Assembly: GCF_003318255.1 (NCBI RefSeq)
Contig: NZ_QOCF01000002.1
Location: 109,920-173,919, forward strand
Reading direction: 5' to 3'
From: Ruegeria sp. A3M17
GTDB lineage: Bacteria; Pseudomonadota; Alphaproteobacteria; Rhodobacterales; Rhodobacteraceae
Length of the DNA stretch: 64,000 nt
The notes under the pieces are model-generated. The model ran no database searches, was not told where the DNA came from, and saw only the letters and a list, made by a program, of their open reading frames with translations. Position numbers and translations under genes: made by a program. This document shows positions 46,849 to 57,803 of the stretch, piece after piece (positions within the stretch are counted from its first letter, which is position 1; the number at the start of each line of letters is the position of its first letter).

Positions 46849-47979
46849 TTATCCATCCTTGTCGGTCCGAAACCATGATTCCGGGTCCACGGGGCTATTA
46901 TTCTGTCTTACCTCTATATAGAGCGTTTCTGACCGGTCAGTTCCAGTACCATCACTGCTTGTTGACAAAATTGCGCCGATTTCGGGCGATTCACCCGGCA
47001 TCAAACCTACCGGAGTACCTTCGGGGATCACCTCGCCCATGTCTCCGTAAACATCTTGAAGGCCTGCAAACACGAACAACAATCCCGGTTGCGGCTCGAG
47101 GATCATGACGTTCCCAAGCTCAAGCAAGGGTCCACGGTACCGGATCGTTGCCGCGGTTGGCGCTGTAACAATCGCCCGCGGACGGGTGGCCAGAACCACA
47201 CCGGGGCGCGTCACACCAGCCGCGTCAGTCTCATTCGCGCGGTGCAAAACAACGCCTTGGATCGGCAATTCAATCCGCCCCTTGCGGTCAGAGACATCTG
47301 CGTCCGTTTCGGCAATTTCGCCTTCCGAAATTTCGGACAATCCGCTGGCAAACCCGTCCAACGTCTCGGTTGATGAGATCAGGATGGCGGTGCGCACCGG
47401 ATCTTCGACAAAGCGACGCGGCAAATCCGTGCGGTCGGCGATGGCCTCACTTAGGCTGGTGCGCGCGTTTTGCACACCGGTTAACCCTTCGACCAGGGTG
47501 TCTGCAGCGCTTTGCTGCAGCTTTCGAAGGGTCTGAACCTCTTGCAGATCATGGGCCAGTGCTTGCGCACGCGCGTTCAGACCGGGAGTGACTTCGGACA
47601 GCATCATGCCCGCCCGCGCGGAACCAAGGGGCCCGGACGGATGCAGCATCAGAACGGGTGGTGCTGTGGTTTCAATAGTCTGCAGTACACCCAGCAGCTG
47701 CGCGACCTCCTGTTCCCGCGACCGCAATTCTGCCGTCAGCTGTGCCTCGCGTGTCGCCGCCATGCGCAATCCGTCACGCATCGCCGAAAGCCCGGCCTCA
47801 TAAGCCTGGATAGTTTCGGTTAGGGCGCGCACGCGATCGCGGGCACGATCCGCTTCGGTCAGGTTGATCGAAGCCTGTTCCAGCATGCGCGCCGCATTCA
47901 AGGCCGCTGTGGACGGATCATTCTGCGCGCTGGCAGGCGACGTAAGACATATCGCAAAGATAAGCGCGCGCATCCTCAT
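46849..47979 (-). CDS. envC: EnvC-like murein hydrolase activator (degenerate LytM)
   Basis: 376 residues with a signal peptide (LIFAICLTSPASAQ), a long coiled-coil region (residues ~25-115) and a C-terminal LytM/M23-like domain (~255-375). The zinc ligands of active M23 peptidases (HxxxD and HxH) are not present: the second site reads LLFVFAGL. It should therefore not cleave peptidoglycan but activate amidases, as E. coli EnvC does at division. It overlaps gpmI by 4 bp and precedes ctpA by 6 bp. Confidence 0.85.
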   Translation of the reverse strand: MRMRALIFAICLTSPASAQNDPSTAALNAARMLEQASINLTEADRARDRVRALTETIQAYEAGLSAMRDGLRMAATREAQLTAELRSREQEVAQLLGVLQTIETTAPPVLMLHPSGPLGSARAGMMLSEVTPGLNARAQALAHDLQEVQTLRKLQQSAADTLVEGLTGVQNARTSLSEAIADRTDLPRRFVEDPVRTAILISSTETLDGFASGLSEISEGEIAETDADVSDRKGRIELPIQGVVLHRANETDAAGVTRPGVVLATRPRAIVTAPTAATIRYRGPLLELGNVMILEPQPGLLFVFAGLQDVYGDMGEVIPEGTPVGLMPGESPEIGAILSTSSDGTGTDRSETLYIEVRQNNSPVDPESWFRTDKDG

Positions 47980-49493
47980 GACAGCAGGCTCTTCCCCGTC
48001 ATCTCGGGCGGTTGCTCAAGACCCATCAGGTCCAGCAGCGTCGGGGCCAGATCGGAAAGGCGGCCGTTTCGCAGTGATGCATCTTTTGGTCCACCGACCA
48101 GCGCCACGGGAACCGGGTTCAGAGTATGCGCGGTGTGCGGCCCGCCGGTTTCGGGGTCAACCATGACCTCGCAATTGCCGTGATCCGCAGTGACGATCAT
48201 CGCACCACCAACCTTGTTCAGCGTCGCGACAACCTGCGACAAGCCCTGATCGACGGCCTCACATGCCTTGATTGCGGCTTGCAGATCGCCCGTGTGACCA
48301 ACCATGTCGGGGTTGGCATAATTGGTGATGATCACGTCATAGTCCGCCTCGATCGCCTCGACAAACTTCGCCGTCACTTCGGCCGAAGACATCTCGGGCT
48401 GCAGGTCGTAGGTGGCCACTTTGGGCGATTTCGGCATAAACCGGTCTTCGCCTTCCTCGGGCGATTCCTTACCACCATTGAGGAAGAAGGTGACATGGGG
48501 GTATTTTTCGGTCTCGGCCAGACGGAACTGACGCAGCCCCCTCTTGGCAACCCACTCACCCAAAGTGTTCACGATCTTCCGCTTGGGGAACGCGGATGTC
48601 ATATAGGCATTGTGACCCTCGGAATACTCGACCATTCCCAACAGGGCGGAAAGCTGCGGGCGCGGGCCGGTATCGAATTCGGCGAAGCCCGGTTCGCCAA
48701 TTGCACGCAAGATTTCCCGCGCCCGGTCCGCACGGAAATTCAGGCAGAAAACCCCGTCACCATCCTGAATGCCGTCGTAGCCTTCCAGAACAGTGGGAGC
48801 GATGAATTCATCGGTTTCAGACTGGTTATATGCGTGGTCCACAGCGCCATGCGCGGTTGTGGCTGCCCGACCCTGGCCTTTGACCATCGCATCATAAGCC
48901 TCGCTGACGCGTTCCCAACGATTGTCCCGATCCATTGCAAAATACCGACCGCAGACCGTGACGATACGCGCCCCGTCGGGCAAACGATCTTCAAGCTCCG
49001 ACAGGTAGGTAAATGCCGATTTCGGAGCGACGTCGCGCCCGTCCGTCATGGCGTGCAACGCCACCGGAACGCCTGCATGAGTAATAGCCTTTGCAGCCGC
49101 GACGATGTGGTTCAAATGGCCGTGGACACCGCCGTCCGAGACCAAACCCATCAGGTGCGCCGTTCCACCTGCTGCCTTCACCTTTGCGATGAAGGTCTGC
49201 AATGCGGCATTGTCGAAAAAGCTGCCGTCTTCAATTGCCAGGTCGATCTGCCCCAGATCCATCGCAACAACACGGCCCGCGCCAATATTGGTGTGGCCAA
49301 CCTCGGAATTGCCCATCTGGCCGCTGGGCAAGCCTGCATCCGGGCCATGCGTAATTATGGTCGCGTGCGGCCTATTGGTCATGATCGCATCAAAGGTCGG
49401 AGTATCTGCAAGAAATGGCGCGTTAGACCGCGTGTCTTCAGACAGACCCCAACCATCAAGAATGCACAGGACGACGGGTTTGGGGGCGGTCAT
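47976..49493 (-). CDS. gpmI: 2,3-bisphosphoglycerate-independent phosphoglycerate mutase
   Basis: 505 residues of the alkaline-phosphatase superfamily. LCILDGWGLSEDT is the N-terminal metal motif; MGNSEVGHTNIGAGRVV contains the catalytic Ser; MIVTADHGNCEVM gives metal-binding Asp/His residues. It interconverts 3- and 2-phosphoglycerate in glycolysis and gluconeogenesis using Mn2+. It heads the gpmI-envC-ctpA operon. Confidence 0.95.
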   Translation of the reverse strand: MTAPKPVVLCILDGWGLSEDTRSNAPFLADTPTFDAIMTNRPHATIITHGPDAGLPSGQMGNSEVGHTNIGAGRVVAMDLGQIDLAIEDGSFFDNAALQTFIAKVKAAGGTAHLMGLVSDGGVHGHLNHIVAAAKAITHAGVPVALHAMTDGRDVAPKSAFTYLSELEDRLPDGARIVTVCGRYFAMDRDNRWERVSEAYDAMVKGQGRAATTAHGAVDHAYNQSETDEFIAPTVLEGYDGIQDGDGVFCLNFRADRAREILRAIGEPGFAEFDTGPRPQLSALLGMVEYSEGHNAYMTSAFPKRKIVNTLGEWVAKRGLRQFRLAETEKYPHVTFFLNGGKESPEEGEDRFMPKSPKVATYDLQPEMSSAEVTAKFVEAIEADYDVIITNYANPDMVGHTGDLQAAIKACEAVDQGLSQVVATLNKVGGAMIVTADHGNCEVMVDPETGGPHTAHTLNPVPVALVGGPKDASLRNGRLSDLAPTLLDLMGLEQPPEMTGKSLLS

Positions 49494-49596
49494 TGCGGCT
49501 CTCCGGATTTCTGCTCTGGTCGGTCTTGTATCGCCTGCCCTCGGGCAATTGAACCTTATTTTGTGCGCGGTTGTGCAGATTTTATACTTGGTCCGC

Positions 49597-51270
49597 TCAA
49601 CCCTTGTTTATCAAATCCGTATACGGACGCGCCGTGCGACCGCGATACTTGACGGTCAGGTCCAGCGGCGCATCGTTTTCATCATAGACCCCGACCACGA
49701 TCCCCCTGCCCCGGCTTTTGCTCCGCATCTCAATCAGCTGTTGTTCCGACCGGGTCGTGCGCTGCGATTGGCGGCGTGTCCAAACGAACAGGTGGTCGTA
49801 CATTTTGGCAATAATATCGGCGTGATCGGCACTGTTCCCCAGATCGACAAGCTCGTTAGGGTCATTTTCCAGATCAAACAGGATAGGCCGATGGCCGCCT
49901 TCGCAGTGTATCAGCTTCCATTTTTTGTTGGCTGCCATGAACATGACTGCGTCCCGGACAGAGGCATTCAGCATGTCTGCAATTGGTGATGCAGAATAAT
50001 CGTACTCACAAATCACCACATCGCGGGGTGTTTCTTTCTGCTGCCCATGCAGGATCGGAAGCAAGGAGTGCCCCTCAAGGATATGCCCTGCGATCTCACC
50101 GCCCGCCACATCCACAAACGTCGGAGCAAGGTCGATGGATTCGACCAGTGCATCGCTGACGGTGCCACGCGTTCCGCCTGCTTCGGGTGACGGGTCATAG
50201 ATGATCAGTGGCACCTTGGTTGAGGCGTCCTGAAAAAACGTTTTCTCTCCCATCCAGTGATCGCCCAGAAAATCGCCGTGATCGGATGTCAGCACGATCA
50301 TCGTGTCCTCCATCCGGCCGGTTTTCTCCATCCAGTCAAACAGTCGACCCATCTGGTCATCGGCCTGTTTGATCAGCCCCATATAGGCCGGGATCACCGC
50401 ATCACGTACATCCCGCCGCGAGAAAGCTTGCCCGACTTTAGTAGCCATGAATGCCTTGAGCACCGGATGCGCATTCTGACGTTCCGCGTCGGAGCGCACC
50501 ACCTGCAGAACATGTTCCGGCCCGTACATCGAGGCATAAGGTTCCGGCACGATGTATGGCCAATGCGGCTTGATAAAGCTCAGATGGCAGCACCACGGGC
50601 CATCATGGGTCTCCATGAATTCGATGCCACGTCCGGTCAGATAAGGGGTTTCGCTGTCCTCTTCCGCTATGTTGGCCGCCTCGGTTGAGTTCTTCAAAAA
50701 CCAGCCGGACAGGACATTGCCGTCCTCATCCAGCCCCGAATTGGCAAAGTCGTGCCAGGGGTTGTCACTCTCATACCCTTTTGCAGTCAGATGCTTGTTG
50801 TATTCCTGTGCGCCATCCGGATCATAAAATCCGTCGGGCCCTTCGGGCAGCATGCCGTCGTCGCGTTCAAACACGTCGAACCCGCATTCCGCGACGCGCG
50901 CGCCGATCAGGCTGTCGGGCTCAAGCCCCAACCGCTCCATGCCTTCCGCATCTGCGCGCATATGGGTTTTTCCGACCAGCCAGCAGTTCATCCCGGCCTT
51001 GCGCAAGTGATCCCCCATCGTGACCTCACCGACCTTCAGCGGAATGCCATTCCATGAGGCACCATGTGAATGCACATAGCGACCGGTATATGTCGACATG
51101 CGCGAGCTGCCGCAAATCGGGGACTGGATATAGGCCCGGTCAAAGCGCACACCCTTGGATGCCAGCCGGTCAATGTTGGGGGTGTGCAAATGCGGATGCC
51201 CGTAACTGCTGAGGTAATCCCAGCGCAGCTGATCGAACATGATAAACAGGATGTTTTTGGCTTTGGCCAA
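49597..51270 (-). CDS. Sulfatase-family hydrolase (phosphonate monoester hydrolase/sulfatase-like)
   Basis: 557 residues from a TTG at 51270 with GGGAGG upstream. No ATG exists until the motif region, and an in-frame TTG at 51288 is a second option. The alkaline-phosphatase/sulfatase fold is clear: metal Asp in IMFDQLRWDYL, the formylglycine motif as C53-G-S-S-R57 (Ser replaces the usual Pro of CxPxR), KTHM and TSDHGDFLGDH. Substrate is unknown: sulfate esters or phosphonate/phosphate diesters are possible. It has no signal peptide. The altered motif may affect maturation. Confidence 0.82.
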   Translation of the reverse strand: MAKAKNILFIMFDQLRWDYLSSYGHPHLHTPNIDRLASKGVRFDRAYIQSPICGSSRMSTYTGRYVHSHGASWNGIPLKVGEVTMGDHLRKAGMNCWLVGKTHMRADAEGMERLGLEPDSLIGARVAECGFDVFERDDGMLPEGPDGFYDPDGAQEYNKHLTAKGYESDNPWHDFANSGLDEDGNVLSGWFLKNSTEAANIAEEDSETPYLTGRGIEFMETHDGPWCCHLSFIKPHWPYIVPEPYASMYGPEHVLQVVRSDAERQNAHPVLKAFMATKVGQAFSRRDVRDAVIPAYMGLIKQADDQMGRLFDWMEKTGRMEDTMIVLTSDHGDFLGDHWMGEKTFFQDASTKVPLIIYDPSPEAGGTRGTVSDALVESIDLAPTFVDVAGGEIAGHILEGHSLLPILHGQQKETPRDVVICEYDYSASPIADMLNASVRDAVMFMAANKKWKLIHCEGGHRPILFDLENDPNELVDLGNSADHADIIAKMYDHLFVWTRRQSQRTTRSEQQLIEMRSKSRGRGIVVGVYDENDAPLDLTVKYRGRTARPYTDLINKG

Positions 51271-51345
51271 ACCCGCGCCCTCCCCCAAGATGCCTCAGGG
51301 GTCTATTTAGCTATTCCCATCACTATAGCGAAGCGCAAACTGCGT

Positions 51346-51582
51346 TTAGGCCTGACGCTCCATCTGCTCAAGCATCTTTTTGGCACGTTTGCACTGCAAT
51401 TGATCGCGCAGAGGCGAGTCCGGGTCGACATCCTTTTGGCAGACCACGCACTTGTCCGCGCCTGAAATCGCATTCAGACCACCACAGCTACCTTTGATCG
51501 TCTTGCCCATCAGCATGACACCCAGCGACATGCCGACCACGATGATCAAAAGCAGAAAAAAGGCTATGATAAAGGTGCTCAT
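51346..51582 (-). CDS. nqrM: Na+-NQR maturation factor NqrM
   Basis: 78 residues: one N-terminal membrane helix (TFIIAFFLLLIIVVGMSLGV) followed by a Cys-bearing soluble tail (GSCGGL with C33, then C45, C48 and C64). NqrM is needed to assemble the Fe centre of the Na+-NQR complex. It lies 15 bp after apbE in the same operon, as usual, but is separated from the nqrABCDEF genes by a + strand block. Confidence 0.85.
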   Translation of the reverse strand: MSTFIIAFFLLLIIVVGMSLGVMLMGKTIKGSCGGLNAISGADKCVVCQKDVDPDSPLRDQLQCKRAKKMLEQMERQA

Positions 51583-51597
51583 CCCGGTTCCTACCTG

Positions 51598-52623
51598 TCA
51601 GTTGGTGCCCAGTGCGTCTTTGAACGCAGTGCTGTGGACCGTAATATAGGCATCATCGCCGCCTGTCACATCCCGCGAGATGAAATACACGGCAAGTTTA
51701 TGTTCTTCGGCAAGTTCCAGGCCCTTTTCCTGACCCAGCGCCAGCATTGCCGTCGCCCAGGCATCCGCCATCATCGCATTTTCGGCCAGAACTGTGACCG
51801 AGGTCGTGCGATGCGTGATCGGACGACCTGTTGTTGGGTCGATGATATGCGAATACCGCACGCCGTCCTGTTCAAAGAAATTCTTGTAGTCGCCCGACGT
51901 GGCCATACCGAGGTCGTCCAACTGAACTACCAACTGCAGGTTTTGGGCCCCTGCTTCGGGCTTTTCGATACCGATCCTCCAGGCCTCACCCTTGTCGTTC
52001 TGGCCCATGGTAACCAAATCACCGCCGATCTCGACCATATAGTTTTTGATCCCAGCGTCGCGCAGCGTCGCAGCCACCGCGTCGATGCCATATCCTTTGG
52101 CGATTGCTGACAGGTTGATGCCCACGCCAGCATCTGATTTGGCCAATGTTCCGTTGTCGCTGTCCAACGTCAGCAGGCGTTCCTGGCCAACGCTTTCCAA
52201 CGCCGCCCGAATCTCGGCATCTGTTGGCACCGGATCTTCTGGCTTGCGCGGACCAAAGCCCCACAGTTCGATCAGCGGGGCAAGCGTTACGTCGAACGTG
52301 CCGCCCGATTTATCGTGCACGTCATTCGCTGCACCTAAAACCAACGCAAATTCTTCGGAAACCTCGGTGGGTTCCGTGCTGGACGACGCCGAAAATGTCG
52401 AAACCTCTGAGTTGGGGTCCCAGTTGGACATCTTGGCGTTCACGTCTGCCAGCGTCTCTTCGACGGCAGAGCCCAATGCAGTCTCATCCACATCCGTGCC
52501 GATAGCGGTGATGTTGAATGTGGTACCCATGGTCTCACCGGACAGGCGTACAACCTCGGGTTCTTTGTCAAAGAGACATCCGGAAACAAGTGTTGCAACA
52601 GCCAGAACAGGCAAAAGGCGCAT
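51598..52623 (-). CDS. apbE: FAD:protein FMN transferase ApbE
   Basis: 341 residues from the ATG at 52623 (GGAGG ahead). The lipoprotein signal MRLLPVLAVATLVSGC has its lipid-attached Cys at 16. Family motifs are GTTFNITAIG, NLSAIAKGYGIDA, DPTTGRPI and MMADAWATAML (flavin and Mg sites). It attaches FMN covalently to NqrB and NqrC in the periplasm. Both carry the recognition Thr (see those entries). A longer start lacks a good RBS. Confidence 0.92.
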   Translation of the reverse strand: MRLLPVLAVATLVSGCLFDKEPEVVRLSGETMGTTFNITAIGTDVDETALGSAVEETLADVNAKMSNWDPNSEVSTFSASSSTEPTEVSEEFALVLGAANDVHDKSGGTFDVTLAPLIELWGFGPRKPEDPVPTDAEIRAALESVGQERLLTLDSDNGTLAKSDAGVGINLSAIAKGYGIDAVAATLRDAGIKNYMVEIGGDLVTMGQNDKGEAWRIGIEKPEAGAQNLQLVVQLDDLGMATSGDYKNFFEQDGVRYSHIIDPTTGRPITHRTTSVTVLAENAMMADAWATAMLALGQEKGLELAEEHKLAVYFISRDVTGGDDAYITVHSTAFKDALGTN

Positions 52624-52690
52624 CGAGAGACCTCCAGAGGAAAACCGTGCCCGGCATATGCCAGCGGCCCCCTGCAGAGTCAAACCGACT

Positions 52691-52876
52691 TCACAGCTTT
52701 AGCGGCAGGAAGCCCAACATAAGCAGCCCGATGCCGGCAGGCACACCGAACAACCAGGCTTTCTTTTGCCAACCAACCGCCTGCTGTTTCCAGGCCATTC
52801 TAAAGTTATGCCCGCACACGACCACAGCAAAAAAAATCAGCACTGCGACGGGTGGGGTAAGGTACAGGTCAGACAA
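52691..52876 (-). CDS. Small two-helix membrane protein upstream of apbE
   Basis: 61 residues from a TTG start at 52876 (an AAGGA sits 13 bp upstream, so the start is uncertain). There are two membrane helices (VAVLIFFAVVVCGHNF and LFGVPAGIGLLMLGFLPL) joined by a basic Trp-rich loop. It is in the same direction as apbE, 67 bp upstream. It may be a minor component of the flavin/NQR maturation operon. It has no recognised family and could be an artefact. Confidence 0.45.
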   Translation of the reverse strand: MSDLYLTPPVAVLIFFAVVVCGHNFRMAWKQQAVGWQKKAWLFGVPAGIGLLMLGFLPLKL

Positions 52877-52997
52877 CAGGCGGGATATCCTTGTTTAGCG
52901 GCAGTTTTCCCCGGTTTGGGCATTTGCACCCTATACAGACCGCATTGCTGCGGTAAGGTGTAAGCGAAGCCATCTCAAAAATAAGAGGAGATTGCCA

Positions 52998-53522
52998 ATG
53001 GCCCCAACCTCATATCAGCCCCCTACCCGCGGCGACAAGACCGATACAAGCACGCACAGCCAATCGGTTGAATCCAATCTTTCGCACTCGCAGACGACGG
53101 TGGCAAAATTGCTTGCGGGTAAAGGAGATGCTGTATTTGCGGTGCGCCCAAATGACACGATCCATTCGGTCGTGAATACCCTCAGTGAAAAGCGGATTGG
53201 TGCCGTGGTCGTGACTGACCAGAACGGCACCCTTCAGGGTATTCTGTCCGAACGCGACATCGTCCGACGCATGGCTGACACGCCCGGCCAGACCTTGCCA
53301 CAATCCGTCGAGGATCTGATGACGCGCGAGGTCAAGACATGTTCACCAGACGATCTGTTAAATGATGTCCTAAAAACCATGACCGAAGGACGTTTTCGCC
53401 ACATGCCCGTTGTTGGCGACGGCAAACTGCGCGGCGTCGTCACAATCGGTGACGTTGTTCATTTCCGGCTGAAAGAGCTAGAGTATGAAGCGTTACGTAT
53501 GAAACAAATGATCGTAGGCTGA
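52998..53522 (+). CDS. CBS-domain protein
   Basis: 174 residues from the ATG at 52998 behind AGAGGAG. A disordered Ser/Thr/Gln-rich N-terminus is followed by two CBS motifs (RPNDTIHSVVNTLSEKRIGAVVVTD and CSPDDLLNDVLKTMTEGRFRHMPVV). Such stand-alone pairs bind adenosyl ligands (AMP, ATP, SAM) and often regulate partner enzymes. A partner is not apparent. It lies divergent from the apbE operon and upstream of two UDP-sugar genes. Confidence 0.85.
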   Translation: MAPTSYQPPTRGDKTDTSTHSQSVESNLSHSQTTVAKLLAGKGDAVFAVRPNDTIHSVVNTLSEKRIGAVVVTDQNGTLQGILSERDIVRRMADTPGQTLPQSVEDLMTREVKTCSPDDLLNDVLKTMTEGRFRHMPVVGDGKLRGVVTIGDVVHFRLKELEYEALRMKQMIVG

Positions 53523-53606
53523 TCCTTCCGGCAGAAATCCCTTGACCTTGGCTGACTGACAGTATCCTTGATGCCAAAATTGGTTCGGTTATAGGTCGAG
53601 GGTAAA

Positions 53607-54620
53607 ATGAAGCGCGTTCTGGTAACAGGTACAGCGGGATTCATCGGGTTCCATCTTGCAAAACTGTTGCTTTCGGAAGGGTACCGGGTGCACGGCTATG
53701 ACGGGATGACCGATTACTATGATGTCGCACTAAAAAACCGCCGGCATCAGATGCTGCTGCAAAACCCTGGGTTTTCCGTCACCGAGGATTTGTTGGAAAA
53801 TCACGAAAAGCTCAAACAGGTTGGTGATGAGTTTCAGCCTGATGTGATTGTGCACCTCGCCGGTCAGGCGGGCGTGCGTTACAGCCTGGAGGATCCGCGC
53901 AGCTATATCGACTCGAATATTGTGGGCACATTCAACGTGATGGAGGTTGCCCGCGAACATAAGGTTGAACACCTGTTGATGGCGTCCACCTCGTCGGTCT
54001 ATGGCGCAAATGAGGTGATGCCCTTCACCGAGGTCGAAAAGGCCGACACGCCTCTGACCATCTATTCAGCTACCAAAAAAGCCAACGAAGCCATGGGTCA
54101 TTCCTACGCGCATCTTTGGAACCTGCCCACAACGATGTTTCGGTTTTTTACCGTCTATGGCACTTGGGGGCGGCCCGACCTGGCGCTGTACAAGTTTGTG
54201 GATGCCATTCTGGATGACCGTCCGATCGATATCTACAATCATGGCGACATGTATCGCGATTTTACCAATGTGGATGATCTTGTCCGCGGAATCCGGCTGT
54301 TGATCGACAGTCCGCCCGTGCGCCCCGACAGCAAAGATGACATCGAAGAAGGCGACAGCCTTTCGCCCGTAGCGCCCTGGCGCGTGGTCAATATCGGAAA
54401 TGGCGACAAAGTGCGTCTGTTGGATTTCGTCGAGGCGATCGAAGAAGCTGTCGGCAAGAAAGCAATCAGAAACTATATGCCCATACAGATGGGCGATGTC
54501 CCGGCCACTTGGGCCGATACCGATCTGTTGCAGCGGTTAACCGGGTATCGTCCACAAACCGATTTCAAAGTCGGGATTGCCCAGTTCGTGGAATGGTTCC
54601 GCGATTATCACGGAAAATGA
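53607..54620 (+). CDS. NAD-dependent epimerase, UDP-glucuronate 4-epimerase-like
   Basis: 337 residues of the short-chain dehydrogenase/epimerase superfamily: [14 protein letters not shown] (GxxGxxG dinucleotide site), MASTSSVYG and the catalytic pair YSATKKANE (Tyr-x3-Lys). The proximal [16 protein letters not shown] and [16 protein letters not shown] are typical of UDP-glucuronate 4-epimerases. It would make UDP-galacturonate for surface polysaccharide. The next gene is a UDP-sugar dehydrogenase 13 bp downstream. Confidence 0.9.
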   Translation: MKRVLVTGTAGFIGFHLAKLLLSEGYRVHGYDGMTDYYDVALKNRRHQMLLQNPGFSVTEDLLENHEKLKQVGDEFQPDVIVHLAGQAGVRYSLEDPRSYIDSNIVGTFNVMEVAREHKVEHLLMASTSSVYGANEVMPFTEVEKADTPLTIYSATKKANEAMGHSYAHLWNLPTTMFRFFTVYGTWGRPDLALYKFVDAILDDRPIDIYNHGDMYRDFTNVDDLVRGIRLLIDSPPVRPDSKDDIEEGDSLSPVAPWRVVNIGNGDKVRLLDFVEAIEEAVGKKAIRNYMPIQMGDVPATWADTDLLQRLTGYRPQTDFKVGIAQFVEWFRDYHGK

Positions 54621-54633
54621 GCTGATTTCCCGA

Positions 54634-55917
<1,284 letters not shown>

Positions 55918-55928
55918 GCCCAAAAGAA

Positions 55929-55956
55929 AACCGGCGCTATAAGCGCCGGTTCTTTG
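55929..55956. terminator. Bidirectional terminator between the UDP-sugar genes and nqrF
   Basis: CCGGCGCT (55931-55938), loop ATA, AGCGCCGG (55942-55949), with flanking AA/TT extending the stem. TTCTTTGATT follows on the + strand and TTTTCTTTTG on the minus strand. It serves the convergent nqrF and dehydrogenase genes. Confidence 0.9.
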
Positions 55957-55960
55957 ATTC

Positions 55961-57184
55961 TTACCCGCCGAAATCGTCGAGCATAATGTCTTCGCGGTCC
56001 ACGCCCATATCCAGCAGCATGTTGATGACCGACTGGTTCATGATTGGCGGGCCACACATATAGAACTCACAGTCCTCAGGCGCGGGGTGGTTCTTGAGAT
56101 ATTCTTCGAACAGAACATTGTGGATAAAGCCGGTGTAGCCTTTCCAATCGTCCTCTGGCTGCGCATCCGACAGGGCCACGTGCCATTCGAAGTTGTCGAA
56201 TTCCCCGGCCAGAGTGTCGAAATCCTCAACAAAGAACATCTCTTTCTTGGACCGTGCGCCGTACCAGAAGCTAATTTTACGGTCGCGATTTTCCAGACGC
56301 TTGAGCTGGTCGAAGATGTGGCTGCGCATGGGCGCCATACCGGCGCCGCCGCCGATAAAGACCATCTCTTTCTGGGTATCGCGGGCAAAAAATTCACCAA
56401 ACGGGCCCGAGATGGTGACCTTATCACCCGGTTTCAGGTTGAAGATGTACGACGACATCTGACCGGCTGGAATACCCTCGGAACCCGGAGGTGGCGAGGC
56501 AACGCGGACGTTCAGCATGATCATGCCTTTTTCGTCCGGGTAGTTGGCCATTGAATACGCGCGCTCGATCGGTTCGTTCACAATCGATTCATACTGCCAC
56601 AGATTGAAGCGGTCCCAATCTTCGCGGTATTCCTCTTCCACGTCGAAATCAGTGTACTTCAACGCATGCGCAGGGGCTTCGATTTGGATGTATCCGCCAG
56701 CGCGGAAGTTCACATCCTCGCCCTCGGGCAGATCCAGCGTCAGCGCTTTGATGAAGGTTGCCACGTTTTCGTTCGAGCGAACCGTGCATTCCCATTTCTT
56801 GACACCAAAGACTTCTTCAGGAACTTCGATGTTCATGTCCTGCTTGACCGCAACCTGACAGGACAGGCGGTCGCCGCAAGAGGCTTCGCGCTTGGTGATA
56901 TGGCTTTCTTCCGTCGGCAAAATTGAACCACCACCGGAATGCACACGCACGCGGCACTGCGCACAGGTGCCACCACCGCCGCAAGCAGATGGCACAAACA
57001 GCTTTTCAGCCGCCAGAGTCTGCAGCAATTTGCCTCCTGCGGGCACAGAAATGGTTTTTTCGCCGTTGATTGTGATGTTCACATCGCCGGTCGATACCAG
57101 TCTCGAACGGGCGGCCATGATGAGGGCCACCAAAGCGACAACGATCAGGGTGAAAAGGACGACGCCCAGGCTAAAAGTTTCCAT
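55961..57184 (-). CDS. nqrF: Na+-NQR subunit F (NADH-oxidising flavoprotein)
   Basis: 407 residues: one N-terminal helix, a 2Fe-2S ferredoxin domain ([18 protein letters not shown] and a later Cys in DRLSCQV) and an FNR-like FAD/NADH domain with RAYSMANYP (FAD), [17 protein letters not shown] (NADH) and a C-terminal [12 protein letters not shown]. It takes electrons from NADH into the complex. It is the last gene of nqrABCDEF and ends at a bidirectional terminator. Confidence 0.95.
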   Translation of the reverse strand: METFSLGVVLFTLIVVALVALIMAARSRLVSTGDVNITINGEKTISVPAGGKLLQTLAAEKLFVPSACGGGGTCAQCRVRVHSGGGSILPTEESHITKREASCGDRLSCQVAVKQDMNIEVPEEVFGVKKWECTVRSNENVATFIKALTLDLPEGEDVNFRAGGYIQIEAPAHALKYTDFDVEEEYREDWDRFNLWQYESIVNEPIERAYSMANYPDEKGMIMLNVRVASPPPGSEGIPAGQMSSYIFNLKPGDKVTISGPFGEFFARDTQKEMVFIGGGAGMAPMRSHIFDQLKRLENRDRKISFWYGARSKKEMFFVEDFDTLAGEFDNFEWHVALSDAQPEDDWKGYTGFIHNVLFEEYLKNHPAPEDCEFYMCGPPIMNQSVINMLLDMGVDREDIMLDDFGG

Positions 57185-57194
57185 TCGTCCCTCC

Positions 57195-57803
57195 TTACAG
57201 CTTCACGCCCGAGAAAGACATGAAGGCCATCGCCATCAGTCCCGCGGTGATGAAGGTGATGCCAAGACCCTGCAAGCCATCCGGAATATCAGAGTATTTC
57301 AGCTTTTCACGAACGCCCGCCATCGCGGTGATCGCCAGTGCCCAGCCAAAGCCCGAAGATACACCGTAAGTGGCTGCTTCGGCAAAGTTATAGTCACGCT
57401 CGACCATGAACAGCGATCCACCCAGAATGGCGCAGTTCACTGTGATTAGCGGCAGGAAGATCCCAAGCGCGTTGTAAAGCGGCGGGAAATACTTATCCAG
57501 AACCATCTCAAGGATCTGCACCATCGCCGCGATCACACCAATATAGGAGATCAGACCAAGGAAGGTCAGGTCCACATCAGGGAAACCCGCCCAGGCCAAC
57601 GCGCCGGGCTTCAGCAGATAGCTGAGCAGCAGGTTGTTCGTGGGAACGGTGATCGCCTGAACGACCATGACCGAGATGCCCAGACCCAGCGCGGTCGAAA
57701 TCTTCTTGGACACGGCGATGAATGTACACATCCCGAGGAAGAAGCTGAGCGCGAGGTTTTCAACAAAGATGGCCTTTACGGCCAGTGAAATCAGACCTTC
57801 CAT
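57195..57803 (-). CDS. nqrE: Na+-NQR subunit E
   Basis: 202 residues with six membrane helices (for example [15 protein letters not shown] and [12 protein letters not shown]). NqrE and NqrD together hold an intramembrane Fe centre; the Cys in NCAILGG is part of that. It overlaps the nqrD stop by one base and is 10 bp ahead of nqrF. Confidence 0.95.
   Translation of the reverse strand: MEGLISLAVKAIFVENLALSFFLGMCTFIAVSKKISTALGLGISVMVVQAITVPTNNLLLSYLLKPGALAWAGFPDVDLTFLGLISYIGVIAAMVQILEMVLDKYFPPLYNALGIFLPLITVNCAILGGSLFMVERDYNFAEAATYGVSSGFGWALAITAMAGVREKLKYSDIPDGLQGLGITFITAGLMAMAFMSFSGVKL

Noticed and set aside
48126..49652. 508-codon + strand reading frame opposite gpmI
   Set aside because: Artefact of high-GC coding; gpmI is a well-defined enzyme on the minus strand.
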